Shown here one piece after another: positions 15,551 through 26,600 of a stretch of DNA of 64,000 nucleotides. Numbering within the stretch: position 1 is the stretch's first letter; each line of letters begins with the position of its first letter. Made by a program: the position numbers and the translations under genes. Origin of the DNA: Pseudomonas fluorescens (lineage in GTDB: Bacteria > Pseudomonadota > Gammaproteobacteria > Pseudomonadales > Pseudomonadaceae); the NCBI RefSeq assembly GCF_005938625.1, contig NZ_VCNJ01000023.1, positions 1-64,000 on the forward strand, given 5' to 3'. Below the pieces are notes generated by a model, which was not told the origin of the DNA, did not search any database, and worked only from the letters and a program-made list of their open reading frames with translations.

Positions 15551-17004
15551 TGCAACGACCTCACCGACCCCATGTTAACCTCATACAATTCTGGATTAGT
15601 TCGGGGGGACTTATCCATAAAGTTCACCTGATGCCCACCACCAGGCAAGCGAGCTTCGTTCTTCGCATCCCACATATCACCAACAGTTCCTTCACGAATT
15701 CCGACTCCTGGTTTCACCGTAAATTCGACTTGGAATAATGGACCCTCTTTGAACTCTTCAGAAACTGCAAGTTTATTTCGAACGTCTGCCACAGATTTTA
15801 TAGGAGTTTCCGTGGCCCAACCTCCAAGAAGGGAGGACGGATTCTTGCCTTGAGCGACCGCCTCCTGCATCCGATCATATTGTAGTTTGTTTATAGTCAT
15901 CGTCATGGTGCGCGGCTGATCCACTACCCTATCCGTCACCATTGTCCCCTCCATCCAAGCCGGACGCTGTGTTCCCCAGTATGGAAGATCAATTCCGTCG
16001 GCCTGCTGACTCAAGAGGCGATCATTCGCTACCTTCTCACCATCAACACGCGGAAGACCATCACGATCCGTTACCTGTCCAGCGTTGATATTTTCCGCAC
16101 GATGCTCTTTCCCTGGGACAAAGTCACGCTGGGCAGACAACCCAAAACCTTCTGCATCGCGAGTCGCATTGAATTCAACTTTATCGACTGCCGAGGTGCT
16201 GCCTGGGAGGCTCCCTCCCTTCTTGCCACCTGAAGTCAACAGAAGCTCCCCACTTCCCTCCAGGTATTTTCCGGCGCCCTTGAGCAGCGCTATTTCCATT
16301 GCAGCCTTTGCAGCTTCCGTTCCGTAATCTCGAAGCGGATTCACGTCACCCGGGTAGGTCGCACTGCTGAAAGAGTCGAGTACTTTGCTTCCCTGGCTGT
16401 ATTCATATGGCGCAAACAACTCCCCGGTGGCTTGCCATCCATCAGCGAACGATGCAACGCCTCCCAGCCCGGACAACGCCGGAATCGCGCAACCAACGGC
16501 GGTTACACACGCCGGGCTGGACACTATCGCGCCGCCAAATCCTGCGGCAGCCCCTATAGCACCCAGTACCGCTCGACTGGCATTTGCCGATTGCCTGAGA
16601 TTTTTGTCGTTGAGCAACAAGTCGTCGTTGACCTGATCCCATTTCGAATACTCGTCAAAGGCTCCCGTAGCGAACAGCGCACCCTGAGCATCTTTGAAAC
16701 CTTTACCATCAGTTTCCAATGCTTTGATGGTTTCATACTGCGGATCATCGGGCGGAACCGAAGCACTGCAATGAACCAAGGCACAGGCCGCCTTGAGTTG
16801 ATAAGCTTTATCAGGGTTCTCTTTCTGCAGTTTTTCCAATGCCAACGTTTCTTTTTGATGAAGCTGACGGTTGTATTCGTCAGCCATCAAAGCGACCCAC
16901 GATGCCTTGTTGACATCTCCGCCGGCCAGTCCAGCGGCGGTCAAACCGACAATCTGGGAAAATGCCTGGCGTAGCTCAGGTTGAATAAAACGGGGACAGA
17001 CCAC
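15547..17004 (-). CDS. orphan CdiA C-terminal toxin module
   Basis: A 485-codon open frame homologous to the last ~480 residues of the large CdiA at 17621-28195, from QPELRQAFSQIVGLTAAG to the end. It lacks every secretion and binding domain, so it cannot be exported as it stands and fits the orphan cdiA-CT definition. Homology begins at about 16983. Everything upstream, including the GTG at 17004, is palindrome copy 4. Near-identical blocks (PELRQ to SKWDQVND; LLKGAGKYLEG to RVDGEK) alternate with diverged ones (residues about 140-200; 320-420), as expected after recombination. The toxin part begins near PYWGTQRPAW. One codon in the ALA run is missing relative to CdiA. Confidence 0.8.
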   Translation of the reverse strand: MVCPRFIQPELRQAFSQIVGLTAAGLAGGDVNKASWVALMADEYNRQLHQKETLALEKLQKENPDKAYQLKAACALVHCSASVPPDDPQYETIKALETDGKGFKDAQGALFATGAFDEYSKWDQVNDDLLLNDKNLRQSANASRAVLGAIGAAAGFGGAIVSSPACVTAVGCAIPALSGLGGVASFADGWQATGELFAPYEYSQGSKVLDSFSSATYPGDVNPLRDYGTEAAKAAMEIALLKGAGKYLEGSGELLLTSGGKKGGSLPGSTSAVDKVEFNATRDAEGFGLSAQRDFVPGKEHRAENINAGQVTDRDGLPRVDGEKVANDRLLSQQADGIDLPYWGTQRPAWMEGTMVTDRVVDQPRTMTMTINKLQYDRMQEAVAQGKNPSSLLGGWATETPIKSVADVRNKLAVSEEFKEGPLFQVEFTVKPGVGIREGTVGDMWDAKNEARLPGGGHQVNFMDKSPRTNPELYEVNMGSVRSLQ

Positions 17005-17039
17005 ATTTTCAGAGCGCTTTCTAAACGTGGTCTGTCCCC
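16992..17039. repeat. cassette-boundary palindrome, copy 4
   Basis: GGGGACAGACCACATTTT ... AAACGTGGTCTGTCCCC, preceded by AATAAAAC and followed by ATTTATATGTGTCCCCATTTATATG, a second half copy. It lies exactly where homology between the orphan module and CdiA ends and just beyond the 3' end of the first immunity gene. Confidence 0.85.
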
Positions 17040-17090
17040 ATTTATATGTGTCCCCATTTATATGCTAAATCAATAGAACCAACTCATTGA

Positions 17091-17624
17091 CTAATAGCGA
17101 ACCCACTTCCCCGTAGATATCAGTTTCGGACTATTGGGATCAATCGAACAAAGCCATTCTGGCTGATGTCCTAACGAACCGACCAAGACACCTAAAGATT
17201 CAGGATAATTTTGCGATGCGGAGTGGTGTACCGCACCAATATAACTACCTATTCCATACGGACTTTGTAGTTGGAATCGCAATGAACCGTCAGCATTATA
17301 GATAGCTGCATTATTAGGACACTCAAAAAACCAAGGAGCAATGGAGCAGCTGAGTTTTGTTGGTTTCGCTTCAAAAATCACCAGTACGCCAGTCCTATCT
17401 GAAAGAATATGGGGAATCTCCTCCACTGGGATGCTAATTTCAACGTCATCATCCAGAATCAATAAGCGCTTAAAGCCTTTAAGCGTAAGATTTTTCGTAA
17501 TCGCCATATTTTTTTTAATTTCATCAAAACTGGTTCGCGCACCATCCCAGCGGACAAATTGTTCAAAGCCCGCCCCACCCTCGAACTCCCAAATCGTTCT
17601 AACCTCTTTAATTAGTTGTTTCAT
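17091..17624 (-). CDS. cdiI: CdiI-like immunity protein (cognate of the full CdiA)
   Basis: A 177-residue soluble protein that begins four bases before the end of cdiA (TGCAATGA, overlap 17621-17624), the usual translational coupling of toxin and immunity. It is homologous to the two orphan immunity genes downstream; conserved points are DRTGVLV, APWFFECPNNAAIYN, GIGSYIGAVH and ISTGKWVRY. It should protect the producer and its siblings by binding the toxin C-terminus. No named immunity family is recognised, so assignment rests on position, size and overlap. Sequence is AT-rich relative to cdiB. Confidence 0.82.
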   Translation of the reverse strand: MKQLIKEVRTIWEFEGGAGFEQFVRWDGARTSFDEIKKNMAITKNLTLKGFKRLLILDDDVEISIPVEEIPHILSDRTGVLVIFEAKPTKLSCSIAPWFFECPNNAAIYNADGSLRFQLQSPYGIGSYIGAVHHSASQNYPESLGVLVGSLGHQPEWLCSIDPNSPKLISTGKWVRY

Positions 17625-20600
17625 TGCAACGCCCTCACTGACCCCATATCAACTTGGTATAACTCAGGATTAGTTCGAGGTGACTTATCCATAAAATTCA
17701 CCTGATGCCCGCCACCAGGCAATCGAACACCATTGGTCGCATCCCACATATCGCCGACTGTTCCCTCACGAATTCCTGGTCCTGGCTTAACAGTAAATGT
17801 AACTTGATACAATGGACCTTCTTTGAACTCCTCGGACACCGCGAGTTTATTTCTAACGTCTGCTACAGAATTTATAGGCGTATCCGTGGCCCATCCGCCT
17901 AGAGAGGTGGCCGGATTCCTGCCAAACGCCTCACTTTCTAGCATTTTCGCATACTGATCTTCATTTATAGTCATCGTCATAGTGCGCGGCTGATCCACTA
18001 CCTTATCTCTCACGATCGTCCCCTCCTTCCAAGCTGGACGTTGTGTACCCCAATAAGGAGGTTTTACGCCGCCTGCCTGCTCAGTCAGTAGCAGATCATT
18101 CGCCGTTTTCTCACCATCAACACGCGGAAGACCATCACGATCCGTTACCTGTCCAGCGTTGATATTTTCCGCACGATGCTCTTTCCCCGGGACAAAGTCA
18201 CGCTGAGCAGACAGCCCAAAGCCCTCTGCATCGCGAGTAGCATTGAATTCAACTTTATCGACTGCCGAGGTGCTGCCTGGGAGACTCCCTCCCTTCTTGC
18301 CACCTGAAGTTAACAGCAGCTCCCCACTTCCCTCTAGGTATTTTCCGGCGCCCTTGAGCAGCAACATCTCCACTGCAGCTTTCGCAGCTTCCGTACCGTA
18401 ATCACGAAGCGGGTTCACATCGCCCGGATAGGTTTCACTGCTGAAGGACGCGAGCACCCTGTCGCCCTGGGTGTATTCATATGGTGCAAACAGTCTTCCA
18501 GTAGCTTCCCAGCTCTCCAGAAAGGAGGCTGCACCCGCTGCCGCGGACATGCCAGGCAGGGCGCAACCAACAAGAGTCACGCAGGCCGGGCTTGTGATTA
18601 TCGCGCCGCTGTAACCTGCAACAGCGCCCGCGGCTCCTAATATCGCTCGGCCGGCGTTGCCTGTGCGTTGAGCACTTTCTTCATTGCGCAGCAGGCCGTC
18701 GTTGACCTGATCCCATTTCGAATACTCGTCAAAGGCTCCCGTAGCGAACAGCGCACCCTGAGCATCTTTGAAACCTTTACCATCAGTTTCCAATGCTTTG
18801 ATGGTTTCATACTGCGGATCATCGGGCGGAACCGAAGCACTGCAATGAACCAAGGCACAGGCCGCCGCCTTGAGTTGATAAGCTTTATCAGGGTTCTCTT
18901 TCTGCAGTTTTTCCAATGCCAACGTTTCTTTTTGATGAAGCTGACGGTTGTATTCGTCAGCCATCAAAGCGACCCACGATGCCTTGTTGACATCTCCACC
19001 GGCCAGTCCAGCGGCGGTCAAACCGACAATCTGGGAAAATGCCTGGCGTAGCTCAGGTTGGGTGTCGAACGTGGAGTTGAGTACGCTGGCCATAGCCTGG
19101 CTGGCGCCTGCAGCCACCGCGCCGGTTTTGAAATCGCCACCGGTTGCACTGGAGATCGCGCCCCCCATCAACGCATGCATCGCAGTGCGAGCCACGCCCC
19201 CCTCGGCCCACATCGCCATACCGGTTGTATCACCCGCATCCTTTGCTGCCTGCCAGTGATTTTGGGAATAGCCCCCGACAAAGTTGAACGCGGTGGCAGC
19301 GGCCACGTTGCCGGCCTGCGAAACCAGCCCTTCCTTCAAGTTATCGCTGTAACTGCCCCCACCAATCACGGTTTTTATGGCCCCGCCAGCGATCCCCTGA
19401 GCACCCGCATGAACCGCGAAACCACCGATACCTTGAAGAGTATTTAGGTCAAATCCTTTTGTAAGGTTGTTGAACGGCACCGTGTGGCCGCCGAGTTGTG
19501 GATCGATCACACCCTTTGTAACGCCAGCTGTGAGACCCGAAATCGCTGCACTTTTCAGATTATCCTTACTAAAGGTTTCCTTAACTACAGCCCCTAGATT
19601 GCCTTTGTTATTGATCGTGCTAACGGCTGCGGTGCTGGCCATGGTGGTCAACACGGCTGAGGCCATCACGTTCCCCAACCCTGCCGCAGTGGCAGCAGTA
19701 GCGGCCGAGGTTGCCGTTGCAGCAGTGGCCGCCGATGCCGCCGCCATAGTGCCGCTAGCGCTCGCCCCCATTGCCGTACTGGCAGACGCAACCGCTGTAC
19801 TGGCAGCACCTGCCGTCAGCACGGTGACGATAATAATGATCACCAACATCGCGCCCTGACCAAGGCTTGAGCTGCTGTATTTGAACGAGTCGTGGGTTTC
19901 CTTGATCAGTTTCCAGTCGACGTCACCGCGCTTCTCGGCTTCTTTCAGCCACGCCAGTTGTGGATCTGCCTTCACCATTACATCGATGGTCTGGCTGATC
20001 GATTTCTGGTTGATCTGTTTGATGTCGATGTTCAGGCCATCAACCGCGTTGATCACCAATTGCCCTTTGGCCAGCAACTGGCTTTGGCGCAAGGTCTCGT
20101 CGGTTTTGCCTTTGCCCGACATCGAGTTCCAGGCGAGGCTGGTATTGCTTTTTGTGTGACTCTCCTGATGCAGGTCTTTCACGCCCTCGAACGTGACGGC
20201 TCCGCCACTGCTGATAACCAGGTCGTTTCCGCTATCGAGTTTGGCCGCCTGATAATGCTGATCGCCGCCACTGGCGAGCAGCATGCTGCCGCCGGAGGTG
20301 ATTTCGCTGCTGATGTTCTTCACATCAGTGACTTCGTCATGCTTGGTTTTCTTTTTGCCGAAGCTACCTTTCTTCTTCATGTCATACAGCGAGTAATCGG
20401 TATCCTGCGCAGCCAGGATATCCAGACGATCACCCGCTACCAGGTAGGCTTCATCGCCAGCAGTGACACGACTGGACACCACGGCGAGGTTTTGCCCCGC
20501 CGCCAGCGACACGTCGCCACCCGCCGTAATGCCGGACATGACCTGACTGACATGGTCTTCCTGACGGGTGACTTTCTTGCTTTTGGACAGCGAGTGTTGT

Positions 20601-23600
20601 TCGTCCGCCGCCGAGCTGATCAGCATGTTCTCAGCCGCTGACATCGCCACATCACGCTTGGCATCGATCTCACTGGCGATGACAGCGATGTCACGCTTGG
20701 CGTCGGCCTTGAAGTCACGCCCGGCATCGATGTCGGCGCCCAACTGAGTGATGTCGCTGCGGTTGTGCTTCGCGTCCATGTACACGCTGTTGGTGACTTG
20801 CACGGACGACACGTTGACGTCGCGGCCGGCGTTCATTGTCATGTCGCGGCCGCTTTGCATGACGCCGCCGACGATATTGATGTCTTGCGCCGCTTTGACG
20901 GTCAGGTCATTGGCGGCTTCGATGCGGGCTGCGTTATCGGCATAGTCATTATGTTGCTTGGCATATCGAGTGCTGTTGTCGGACGAGGTAAGGGTCCGCT
21001 CGTTGATCACATCACCCGTGCGCGTGGTCAGGCTGACATCGCGTCCGGCGATGATGCCGCCGGCCTTGTTGACGATGTTGTTGGTCGCCAACAGATCCAG
21101 ACGATTACCCGCCTCGATTGATCCACTATTGACCAAATCCTTGCCCGCCGTCGCCGACAGGTTACTGGTCGCTTTCAAGGTGCCGACGTTATCCAGATTC
21201 TCACCGGCAATCAGCGTCACATCATTACCGGCAATCAACGCCCCGGTAGGGCCGAGACGGCCGCTGGCTTGCGCCAGATACACCACCGGCACCAACACTT
21301 TCTCGCCGTTCACTTCGTGCTCTTCGAGCCAGACGATGTCGTGCGTCAGCGCGGCGACTTGCTGCGAGGTGAGGCCGACGCCGACCGACAGGTTGAGCGC
21401 GTCCTTGCTGGCGATGGCGTTGTTCATCAGGTACTTGAACATGCCCTCGTTGGAGGTCTGGCCGTCGAGGAAAGCCTGACCGGTGCGAGCGGTGACGGCT
21501 TGCTGGATCAGGCGTTGTTCATAGAGGCCGTCGCCCAGGCGTTTGGCGCTCTGGTCGGGGTTGTAGCCGAGTTTTTCCAGCAGGTAATCCGAGCTCATGA
21601 ACGACTTGAGGTCGGTGAGTACCGGGTTGGTTTCGATCAGATATTTGTGTGCGATGGACGGCGCCTTGGTATCCGGCAGGCCGGTAACGCGGGTGACCGG
21701 ACGGCTGTCATCACCAGTGCTCGAGGTTCGATGGAACGTATCGACCGCACGAGTGCCGTCGGAAACCTGAGCCGGGGCGTCGACAAACAGATTGCGCGGA
21801 CCGCCACTGGTGGCGACGGCCAAATGATCCTGAGCGCTGATGGCTTCACTGCCAACTGTCCAGGTGGGCGCGGGCCCATTGCCGGACGATGCAGTGCTGA
21901 TGCCCTGCCCGCTCAAACGGAACAGGCCGTTCTCGCCGGTGGGCAAGGAAAAGCCGGGCAAGCTCAGCGGATTGACTTGCTGTTGGGCGAGGTCTGGCGG
22001 CAGTTGACTGTTGATGCGGACAACGGTGGTACCACTGTTCCCGACCTTGGTGTCAGCCACTTTATTGGTGCCGCCGTTTGAGCCGTAGTCCTCATGGATG
22101 ACGGAGTTTTCAACCGCCCGAGTAGCCGTGATCGCGACTTTGCCGCCTGCCTGGATGACCGCGTTACGACCAGTGACTGTACTGGTGACACCGGTACTGT
22201 CGACGGCAGATTCTTTTGTATCGTCCGGTGTGCGCTGAGCCAGTTCGCTTGGGAGTGCAAGCAGGTTATTCGGGTCGTACCACGATGGCGTGTTCTTTTC
22301 AAAGCCCGGTTTTAGTCCGGTCAATCCTGCGCCGTATTTGCGCTGAGTGACGTCTTCGCCCGTTACGCTGTCTATAAGTGCGACATATTCATACGATTGA
22401 CCAAGCTCACCGCCCTGCACAACCTCAGATGATTCAGGTTTGGCTTTGCGGATCTGACTTTGCGGATCCAGGTAATACTCATTCGGGAAGTCAGGGTTGT
22501 TTCGCTGGTTGTAAGGCATTACGACATTGGAGAAAAACCGCCAGGTCCCGCCGTCGGTCAGGTCAAACGAGTAGTAGCGTGTGACTTCGATGGTGCCGGT
22601 TTTTGCGCCAATGTTCTTCAGGTTGTCAGCGGTGATGGTGATGTTGCCGCCAGCAGCCACGGTACTTTTGCTGTTGAGAAAGGTACCGCCCTGGAAAACG
22701 AAATCTTTACCGACGTTAAGCACGGCAGACGCGCTGGTATCGCTGTCAGTACTTTGGTAGGTCTCACGTGCAGCAATGTAGATGCTGTAGTTATCCCCGA
22801 CGCAATCACCGCAACTTCCGGCAATAACCCCCGAAACAAGCTTGCGGTCACCCGACATGATCGGGCCTTCCGTACGGTTCTCGAACACATCGGCATTCAG
22901 CGTAAAGCCACCCCCGCTCTCCATCGAACCGGAAATGTTATAGACCCCGGCAGCCCGCGCTGCGCCGCCATATCCACCGATCAGCACATTGCCCAGACCG
23001 TAGAAATCGCCGTGCTGGTTGGTCAGCGTGCTGACGCCGAGTGTCATGTTGTTGCCGCTGAAAATCAGCCCGCGATCGTTGAGCAATGTGGGCGTGTTGA
23101 TGAACAGGTTCTGCGCCGCCCCCAAGCTACCGTAGTTGGCAACGCTGCCGGCGTTGACGGTCAGGTCTTCGCTAGAGGAAATGCGTGCCGAGTTGATCAG
23201 TTGTCCACCGACGCTGATGGTCGACGTCGCGCCGGCGGCGAAACTGCCGCCCGCACCGAGGTTCATTTGTGCAGCGGAGAGATAAGTGCCGCGCTGACTG
23301 CTCAGGCGACCGCTACCCGCATAGGTTCCGCCCAACTGCATATCGATGGAGCCATCACTGGCGATCAAGCCGTTGTTGGTCCAGTTGCCGCCACGGGCCT
23401 GCAAAGACTCCGAAGCCAGCAGTTTACCGCTGGCGCTCTGGCTGAATTCGCGCACGTTCACGTTCAGGCGACCGGCCTGAATCGCGCTGGTGTTGTTCCA
23501 GCTATCGGCATTGAGTTCCAGCAAACCGCCGGTCACGATGCTGCCGCCGGCACCCAGCACATTGGCCGTGGAGATATCGAACTTGCCGCGCCCAACGTGG

Positions 23601-26600
23601 TTGAGTTGCCCGCCGCTGTTGAGGAAGCTGCCGACCGCCAGGGTCAGGTCCGTGTTAGCGGTTTCCAATACGCCATTGCGGTTGTCGAGCAGGCCGCCAA
23701 GCTGAAATTCGGTCTTGCCGGAGGTGCCCAGCGAGCGCAGACGACCGTTCTGGTTATCGACAGAATTGGCTTTGACGTTCAGTTGTGTGTTGCTTTCGAT
23801 AACGCCCGCGCCATTGCGCAGTGCCCCGCTGAGGCCGAAGTCGATGCGCTCGGCGGCGATCTGCCCACCGCTGTTATCAAGGCTTGCACCCGTAACGCCC
23901 AGAAGCCCTTTGGCGTAAAGCACACCACTGCCGTTATCCAGCGCCGCCGTGGTAATGCTGCTGTCTGTCGCTTGCGCCGAGATCCGCCCGCCGTTGTTGT
24001 TCAGGCCAGCCAATGCCGACAGCGTCAGGCTCTGCGCCTGAATGATGCCACCCTGACGGTTGTTGTTCAGGTCGAAACCATTGCGCAGGACGCCAACCGT
24101 GCGCGCCTCCAAGGCACCTTTGATGCTGGAAAGCGTGCCGCCACGGTTATCGATGTTGGCCGCGGTGATCAGCACATCGCCGTTCTGGGCAATGACTTTG
24201 CCGCTCTGGTTGTCGAAATCGCCGCTGATCTCAAGGGTCAGACCGCTGTCGCTCTGGATTGAGCCTTTGCCGTTGAGCAGCCTGGCCGCGTGCAGTTGCA
24301 CATCGGCATTCTTGCTGTAGATCAGGCCATCGGCACTGTTGCTGACGGCGCCCGTTGCGGTGATCAGCAACTGGTCATTGGCGGCGACGGTGCCCTTGTT
24401 GCTGTTGTCCAGCGAACCGGTGCGCAGGTCGAGGTTTTTCTGGCTGGCGAGCTGACCGTTCTGATTGCGCAGATCGGTCACGCCCTTGATCAGCATCGGC
24501 CCGGCACCCGCGAGTTTGCCGGCGTTGTTGTTCAGCTGGCCACTCAGGTTGAGGTTGATCGCGTCGTTGCCGGCGATCTGTCCGCCGCTGTTGTCGAGGC
24601 TTGAAGCCGTGGCATTGATGACCTGCTGCGCATTGATCACGCCGCCGATATTGCTGAACGCGGTGCTGACGATATCCAGCGCCGCACCGCTGGCAATCAG
24701 GCCACCCTGATTGTTATTAAGCGCACCGGCCAGCGTCAGGGTCTGCCCCGCTCCACTGCTGAGGTTGCCCTTGTCGCTGTTATCGAGAGTGCCGGCGTTG
24801 ATGCTCAGATTGCCCTGAGCGACCACCGCGCCCGCGCCGCCGTTGAGCAGCTTGCCGCTGAGATCAACGCTGACATCGGCGTATTTGCTCGACAGCGTGC
24901 CGCCGTCGCGGTTGTCGAGGCTGTTGCCGTTCACCGCCAGCGCTTGCCAGCCGGACAGCAGACCTTTCTGGTTGATCAAATCCGTGCCGCGCACCAACAG
25001 TTTTTCACCGCTGATGATTTTGCCGGCGCTGTTATTCATCGCTCGGCCGATCAAGTCAAAACCGAGGTTGCTGGAGACTTCGCCGTTCTGGTTATTCAGA
25101 TCGCGCAGGCGCTTGAGGGTCAGCGGACCTTTGGCAGTGAGCAGACCGTTCTGGTTGTCGAGGTCGCCATTGGCCAGATCCACTGTGACGGATTTTTCAC
25201 CCAGCAGTCGTCCGCCGTTTTGAGTCAGCGAGGTCAGCGCCAGGTCAATGTCGCCATTAGCGGAAACTTCGCCCCCGTTGCTCGAGTCGAGCCCCGTCGC
25301 AGTCAGCGTCAGATTGCCCTTACTGTTGATCAAGCCTTCGCCGTCGTTGCGCAACTGGCCGTCGACGTTCAGCTCAAGATCACCACGGCTGATCAAGCTG
25401 CCGCCGCTGTTGTTCACATTCCCCGCGCGGGCATCGATGGCTGCTGCTCCGATCATGCCTTTGACGTTATCCAGCGCCGCCGCGATGCGCAGGGTCAGCC
25501 CCTGATTACTCAAGAGATTGCCGCCGCTGTTATCAAGGTTTTGCGCGGTCAGTGTGAACGCTTCCGCGCTGGAGATCGTGCCGCCCTGGTTGTTGACGCC
25601 GTTGAGTTGCTTGAGCAGCAGCGCGCCGGGGGTGTTGATCGAACCACCGTTGTTCAGTTGCCCATGATTCAGATCCAGGCTCAGGCGCGTGTTGCTGAAC
25701 AGCTTGCCACCCTGTTGATCGAGTCCTTTGACCGACGCCGTCAGCGCGCCCTGACTGCCGATACTGCCAGCACCATTGTTGGTGACTTGCCCGGCGACGA
25801 GGTCCAGGGTGTCGGCACTGCTGAGCAAGCCCTCGCTGTTATCGAATGCGCCGGTGGTAACGGTGACTGCACCTTTACCGCTGAGCGTGCCCTGCTGTCG
25901 GTTGTCGAGGCTGCCGCTGTCAATGAGGAGCGCACCGTCGGTGACAACCTTGCCACCCAGGTTATCGAGGCCACCACGGCTGACGAGGTTCAAATCAGAG
26001 GCACTGGAGAAGATGCCCAGATTATTTATCAGCTGCGCGGCGTTGACTGTCAGCGTCGCTTCACTGCTGACTTTGCCCTGAGCGTTATCGAAAGCATCGT
26101 CGACGGTCAACTGCATGGCTTGCTGGCTGCGCAATTCCCCGCCGTTGTTGGCCAGCGTGCGCCCGTGCAGCGTGAACCGCGTGGCCGCATCGATCAGGCC
26201 CTTGTTGCGGTTGAGCACTTGATCAACCGTCAGCGTCGCTGACTTGCTGGCGAAAACCTTGCCGCCATCGCTGTTGTCGAGTTTTTTGCCGGTGAGCAGC
26301 AGGTCGCTGTTGGTGCTGATTTCGCCACCGCGATTATCCAGCTCAGCGACCGTCAGGGTCATGGCGCTGGTCGACCCGAGCAGGCCATTCTGACGGTTAT
26401 CGAGTTGATCGGCATTGAGCTTAAGCATGCCAGTGGCGATCAATTTGCCTTTCTGGTTGTTGACGTTCTGCGCCTGAACGCTGACATCCGACTTGCCGAC
26501 GAGGTTGCCGCTGCGGTTGTCCAGAGACTTGGCGGTGAGCGTGAGTTGGCCGTCGGCAATCACCGTACCGAGCTGGTTATCCAGGGCCTGGTCGGCAGTC

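Noticed and set aside
13968..17039. Repeated palindromes as a possible CRISPR array
   Set aside because: Copies are irregularly spaced with genes between them, there are no uniform spacers, and no cas genes are present.
22460..26242. Long plus-strand open frames antisense to cdiA (up to 600 codons)
   Set aside because: They mirror the repetitive, GC-rich cdiA coding sequence, have no ribosome sites or recognisable domains, and end within the cdiA repeats.
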